A DNA stretch of 64,000 nt from Aliiruegeria sabulilitoris. Its GTDB lineage: Bacteria > Pseudomonadota > Alphaproteobacteria > Rhodobacterales > Rhodobacteraceae. Position 1 is the first letter of the stretch. Every line of letters starts with the position of its first letter. A program made the position numbers and the translations under genes. Where the stretch lies: assembly GCF_001558155.1 (NCBI RefSeq), contig NZ_LOAS01000030.1, positions 1 through 64,000 on the forward strand, written 5' to 3'. The notes beneath the pieces were generated by a model that was not told where the DNA came from, made no database searches, and worked only from the letters and a program-made list of their open reading frames with translations. Shown here piece by piece: positions 61,434 through 64,000 of the stretch.

Positions 61434-63224
61434 ATGGAAGAGCAGACGTTCCAGTGGGGCCGGACGGGAAAGGCGTTGTGGTTGGCGCTTGCCTTTTGCC
61501 TCGTTGCGTTCCACCTCGGCCTGATCTTCTGGGGGCTTGTGCCCAACCTGGTCAGCCGGCCGGTTCACATGGCGCTGGTGCTGCCGTTCATTCTCCTGTT
61601 CGAACCGAAAAGCCTCTTGGGCCTTACGACCGGGACCCTGCTGACGATCCTCGGGTCCGGCGCAGCGCTTTGGGTTGCTTTCAACCACAACATGCTGGCG
61701 GACCAATATGGCTTTCTGGAATCCCGGTTCCAGTTGGGGATCGCCATTGTCCTGCTGGTGACCGTGATCGAGGCCGCACGGCGCGCCATTGGCTGGCCTC
61801 TGCCGATGGTGGCCTCAATCGCGCTCCTCTACGCGCTGTTCGGCAATCTGATCCCCGGAGAGTTCGGCCATTCCGGCGCGCCGCTGAACAGTTTCCTGGG
61901 GACCATGACCATTGCCGAGGGCGGGTTGTGGGGCAGCCTGACCGCTGTTTCCGTCGGCGTCGTGTCAATCTTCGTCATCTTTGGCGCTGTCCTGAATGCC
62001 GGCGAGGCCGGGAGCGGCTTCATGAACGTCGCCGCCTTTGCCGCCGGGCATCTCAAGGGCGGCGCGGCCAAGGTTTCGGTGATTTCCTCGGCGCTCTTCG
62101 GGTCGATCTCGGGATCGGCCTCGGCCAATGTGGCCTCAACCGGCGCGATCACACTGCCGGCCATGACCAACCTCGGGTACCCCAAACGACTCGCCGCGGC
62201 AGTCGAGGCAGTGGCAAGCTCTGGCGGGCAGATAATGCCTCCCTTGATGGGGGCCGGTGCATTCGTGATGGTCGAGCTGACGGGAACGCCCTACACCTCG
62301 ATCATGGCGGCTGCGGTCCTGCCCGCCCTTCTGTTCTTCATCGCGGTCTGGATCGGCATCAACGCCTACGCCCGCCGGTTCGACCTGAGCGGAATCAACG
62401 TTGAGGACCAGCCCCCGGGGCGGGATGTCATCGTGACGTCGAGCTTCTTCCTGGTGCCCTTCACCGTGCTGTTGCTGGGTATGTTCTACTGGAAGTTCAC
62501 CCCGCAGTATTCGGCCTGCATTGCCATCCTGGCCGCGGCCCTTCTGCTGTTCCTTGGCAAGGATCTTAGATTTGATCCGGGCAGAACGGCCAAACGCTTC
62601 GAGAAGGTTCTTCTGACGGCGGCCAAACAGGTGTCGATGATCGCCTCGATCATCCTGTGCGCGTCGATCGTGATCGGGGTGCTGTCCATCACCGGGTTGG
62701 GGGTCAAGCTGACCTCCGTCATCCTGTCAGGCTCGGGGGGAATGCTTTGGCCGTCCCTGTTCCTGACCGCCCTCGCCTGCCTCCTCCTGGGGATGGAGGT
62801 GCCGACGACCGCCGCCTATGTGGTCTGTGTGTCCGTTGCCGGCCCCGCGCTGATCCAGCTTGGGCTGGAACCCCTGCAGGCACACCTTTTCGTCTTCTGG
62901 TTCGCGCTGCTGTCCACCATCACGCCGCCGGTCTGCGGCGCGGTGTTCATCGCTGCCGGAATGGTTGGGGAAAACTGGCTGCGTGTCGCCGTGACCGCCA
63001 TGGCGCTCGGTATCGGCCTCTATATCATCCCGTTCTCGATGGTCGCCAACCCCGGGATCATCAACCTGGAGCATGATCCCGTTGGAGCGTTGATCGCCTT
63101 TTGCATCACCGGCACGGGGCTTGGCCTGATTTCCTACGGGTTGATCGGGTTCTCGAACATTCTGCTCAAGTCGGCGTTCCTGCTTTCTGGCGGCGCAGTC
63201 CTGTTCGGGCGCTTGTTCTTGTGA
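61434..63224 (+). CDS. TRAP transporter fused permease (TAXI type)
   Basis: The 596-residue protein fuses the small DctQ-like and large DctM-like membrane parts, as normal for TAXI systems. Helices 1-4 (to about residue 130) form the small part. The large part includes IPGEFGHSGAPLNSFLGTMT, SSALFGSISGSASANVASTG, EAVASSGGQIMPPLMGAGAF and LLGMEVPTTAAYVV. It imports the ligand of the binding protein with sodium. It is complete and follows in the same operon. Confidence 0.94.
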   Translation: MEEQTFQWGRTGKALWLALAFCLVAFHLGLIFWGLVPNLVSRPVHMALVLPFILLFEPKSLLGLTTGTLLTILGSGAALWVAFNHNMLADQYGFLESRFQLGIAIVLLVTVIEAARRAIGWPLPMVASIALLYALFGNLIPGEFGHSGAPLNSFLGTMTIAEGGLWGSLTAVSVGVVSIFVIFGAVLNAGEAGSGFMNVAAFAAGHLKGGAAKVSVISSALFGSISGSASANVASTGAITLPAMTNLGYPKRLAAAVEAVASSGGQIMPPLMGAGAFVMVELTGTPYTSIMAAAVLPALLFFIAVWIGINAYARRFDLSGINVEDQPPGRDVIVTSSFFLVPFTVLLLGMFYWKFTPQYSACIAILAAALLLFLGKDLRFDPGRTAKRFEKVLLTAAKQVSMIASIILCASIVIGVLSITGLGVKLTSVILSGSGGMLWPSLFLTALACLLLGMEVPTTAAYVVCVSVAGPALIQLGLEPLQAHLFVFWFALLSTITPPVCGAVFIAAGMVGENWLRVAVTAMALGIGLYIIPFSMVANPGIINLEHDPVGALIAFCITGTGLGLISYGLIGFSNILLKSAFLLSGGAVLFGRLFL

Positions 63225-63561
63225 TCGCAACCAGGCTCCCGATTGCTCGAACGGCAAAAGTTGGCAACGGCGAGGCCTTCTGCCCATTCCGCCGGGCTGC
63301 AACAGATTTGAATGAAGGGATTGGGACCAACCCGAGTGCCTTGCGTTCCTTCCGAAAAATGACCCCGGCGGATCCGGAGCACAGTGGTGAATCGCACACC
63401 CAATACGAGCCGAACGCTACCGCAGCGCAAGGGCTGAACGAAACGGAACCGGCCATTCATTCTGTCAGCAGCGAATGACATGGTGTGATCGCGGCGGTCG
63501 CTCTCCAAGGGCAAACGAGGTCCGATAGTATTGGCCTCACCAAGGTTCAGCCGAGAGGAGA
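63225..63561. other. Spacer before right-end IS110 element
   Basis: This 337-bp stretch has no gene. Its right half (63480-63561) should contain the left non-coding end of the IS110 element that continues past the window edge. No terminator could be defended after the TRAP gene. Confidence 0.4.
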
Positions 63562-64000
63562 ATGACCATGTGCCAATATGTTGGTCTCGACGTTTCATTG
63601 AAGGAGGTTTCGATCTGTGTGGTGGACGGGAGCGGGAATGTCCTTGCGCGCGGCTGCGTGGCAACCGATCCTGATGCGCTCACTAAGTATCTGGCGACGG
63701 CAGCACCGGATGCCGAACGCGTTGTTCACGAAAGCGGACAACTTTCCACTTGGCTCACTCGAGAGCTGGCGAAGCGGGGTGTACCCGTCGTTTGTATCGA
63801 TGCTCGGAGTGCCCACAAGGTACTGTCGGCACGCCTCAACAAATCGGACCGCGCCGACGCCGAAGGTTTGGCGCATCTCGCTCGGACCGGATGGTTCGTC
63901 GAGGTGCATGTTCGCAGCGAAACCTCGGACCGGGTCCGGACGCTCATCGGTGCACGAGAGCGGTTGCTACGGATGCGCAAGGAACTGGAGGCCCATATCC
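63562..64000 (+). CDS. IS110-family transposase, partial at window edge
   Basis: GAGAGGAGA precedes the ATG (an inner ATG lies at 63568). The frame remains open to the window end, giving 146 residues: MTMCQYVGLDVSLKEVSICV, then VVHESGQLSTWLTRELAKRG, then LNKSDRADAEGLAHLARTG. These carry the catalytic Asp of GLDVS, the Glu of HESG and the Asp pair of SDRADAE, which form the DEDD RuvC-like site. It looks intact and differs from the deleted copy at 20.6 kb. The truncation is only the window boundary. Confidence 0.9.
   Translation, partial: MTMCQYVGLDVSLKEVSICVVDGSGNVLARGCVATDPDALTKYLATAAPDAERVVHESGQLSTWLTRELAKRGVPVVCIDARSAHKVLSARLNKSDRADAEGLAHLARTGWFVEVHVRSETSDRVRTLIGARERLLRMRKELEAHI

Noticed and set aside
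1-64000. CRISPR array
   Set aside because: No regularly spaced repeats with spacers and no cas genes were seen in any intergenic region.

Overview
The window looks like accessory chromosomal (or megaplasmid) DNA of a high-GC alphaproteobacterium, most likely in the Rhodobacterales. This rests on codon usage, the protein families, and a fragment of an initiator tRNA-Met of alphaproteobacterial type. Much of it is island DNA. Four recombination loci, IS110 transposases and att-like repeats divide it into blocks.

Left island, about 0.5-14.7 kb. A leftward run of small genes (4374 down to 1643) looks like a phage-style replication and maintenance module: an AlpA-like HTH protein, a small membrane protein, a VRR-NUC nuclease, a winged-helix protein with a cluster of palindromes inside its own gene, and a DUF6362 protein. 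Rightward from 4706 runs a tightly coupled type I restriction-modification operon: unknown gene, Phd/YefM-like antitoxin, 47-codon ORF, hsdR, hsdS, a PrrC-like anticodon-nuclease candidate, hsdM. A P4-type integrase (12888-14129) and the 3' half of a tRNA-fMet (14683-14730) close the island.

Middle block, 14.7-37.7 kb. It opens with a mobility cassette (large serine recombinase, two tyrosine recombinases, HTH protein, small ORF) and an IS110 copy whose transposase has an in-frame internal deletion. Cargo follows: a membrane TPR regulator divergent from a run of genes for a DUF3179 membrane protein, an FNT channel, an arylsulfatase, an RND efflux pair, outer-membrane proteins, an NTF2-like protein, a POTRA-less Omp85 barrel and an MFS carrier. 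Nearly all of these are exported or membrane proteins.

Right block, 37.7-64 kb. It opens with a second, more compact copy of the same five-gene cassette and shares the 12-bp core CCCCCGCAACCA with the first. Cargo: an unknown gene, a second arylsulfatase, DUF4345 and DUF302 proteins, a BCCT transporter with a coupled 30-residue membrane ORF, an ion channel, IS110 debris, an SMP-30/AraC pair divergent from two amidohydrolases and a porin, a DUF3299 protein, a TAXI-type TRAP importer, and the start of an intact-looking IS110 transposase cut by the window edge.

The strongest leads are the PrrC-like gene embedded in the hsd operon, the duplicated two-tyrosine-plus-one-serine recombinase cassette with shared att core, the palindromes inside the replication-protein gene, and the micro-ORFs coupled to hsdR and to the BCCT transporter. 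All functional calls come from reading the sequence; no database search was run.
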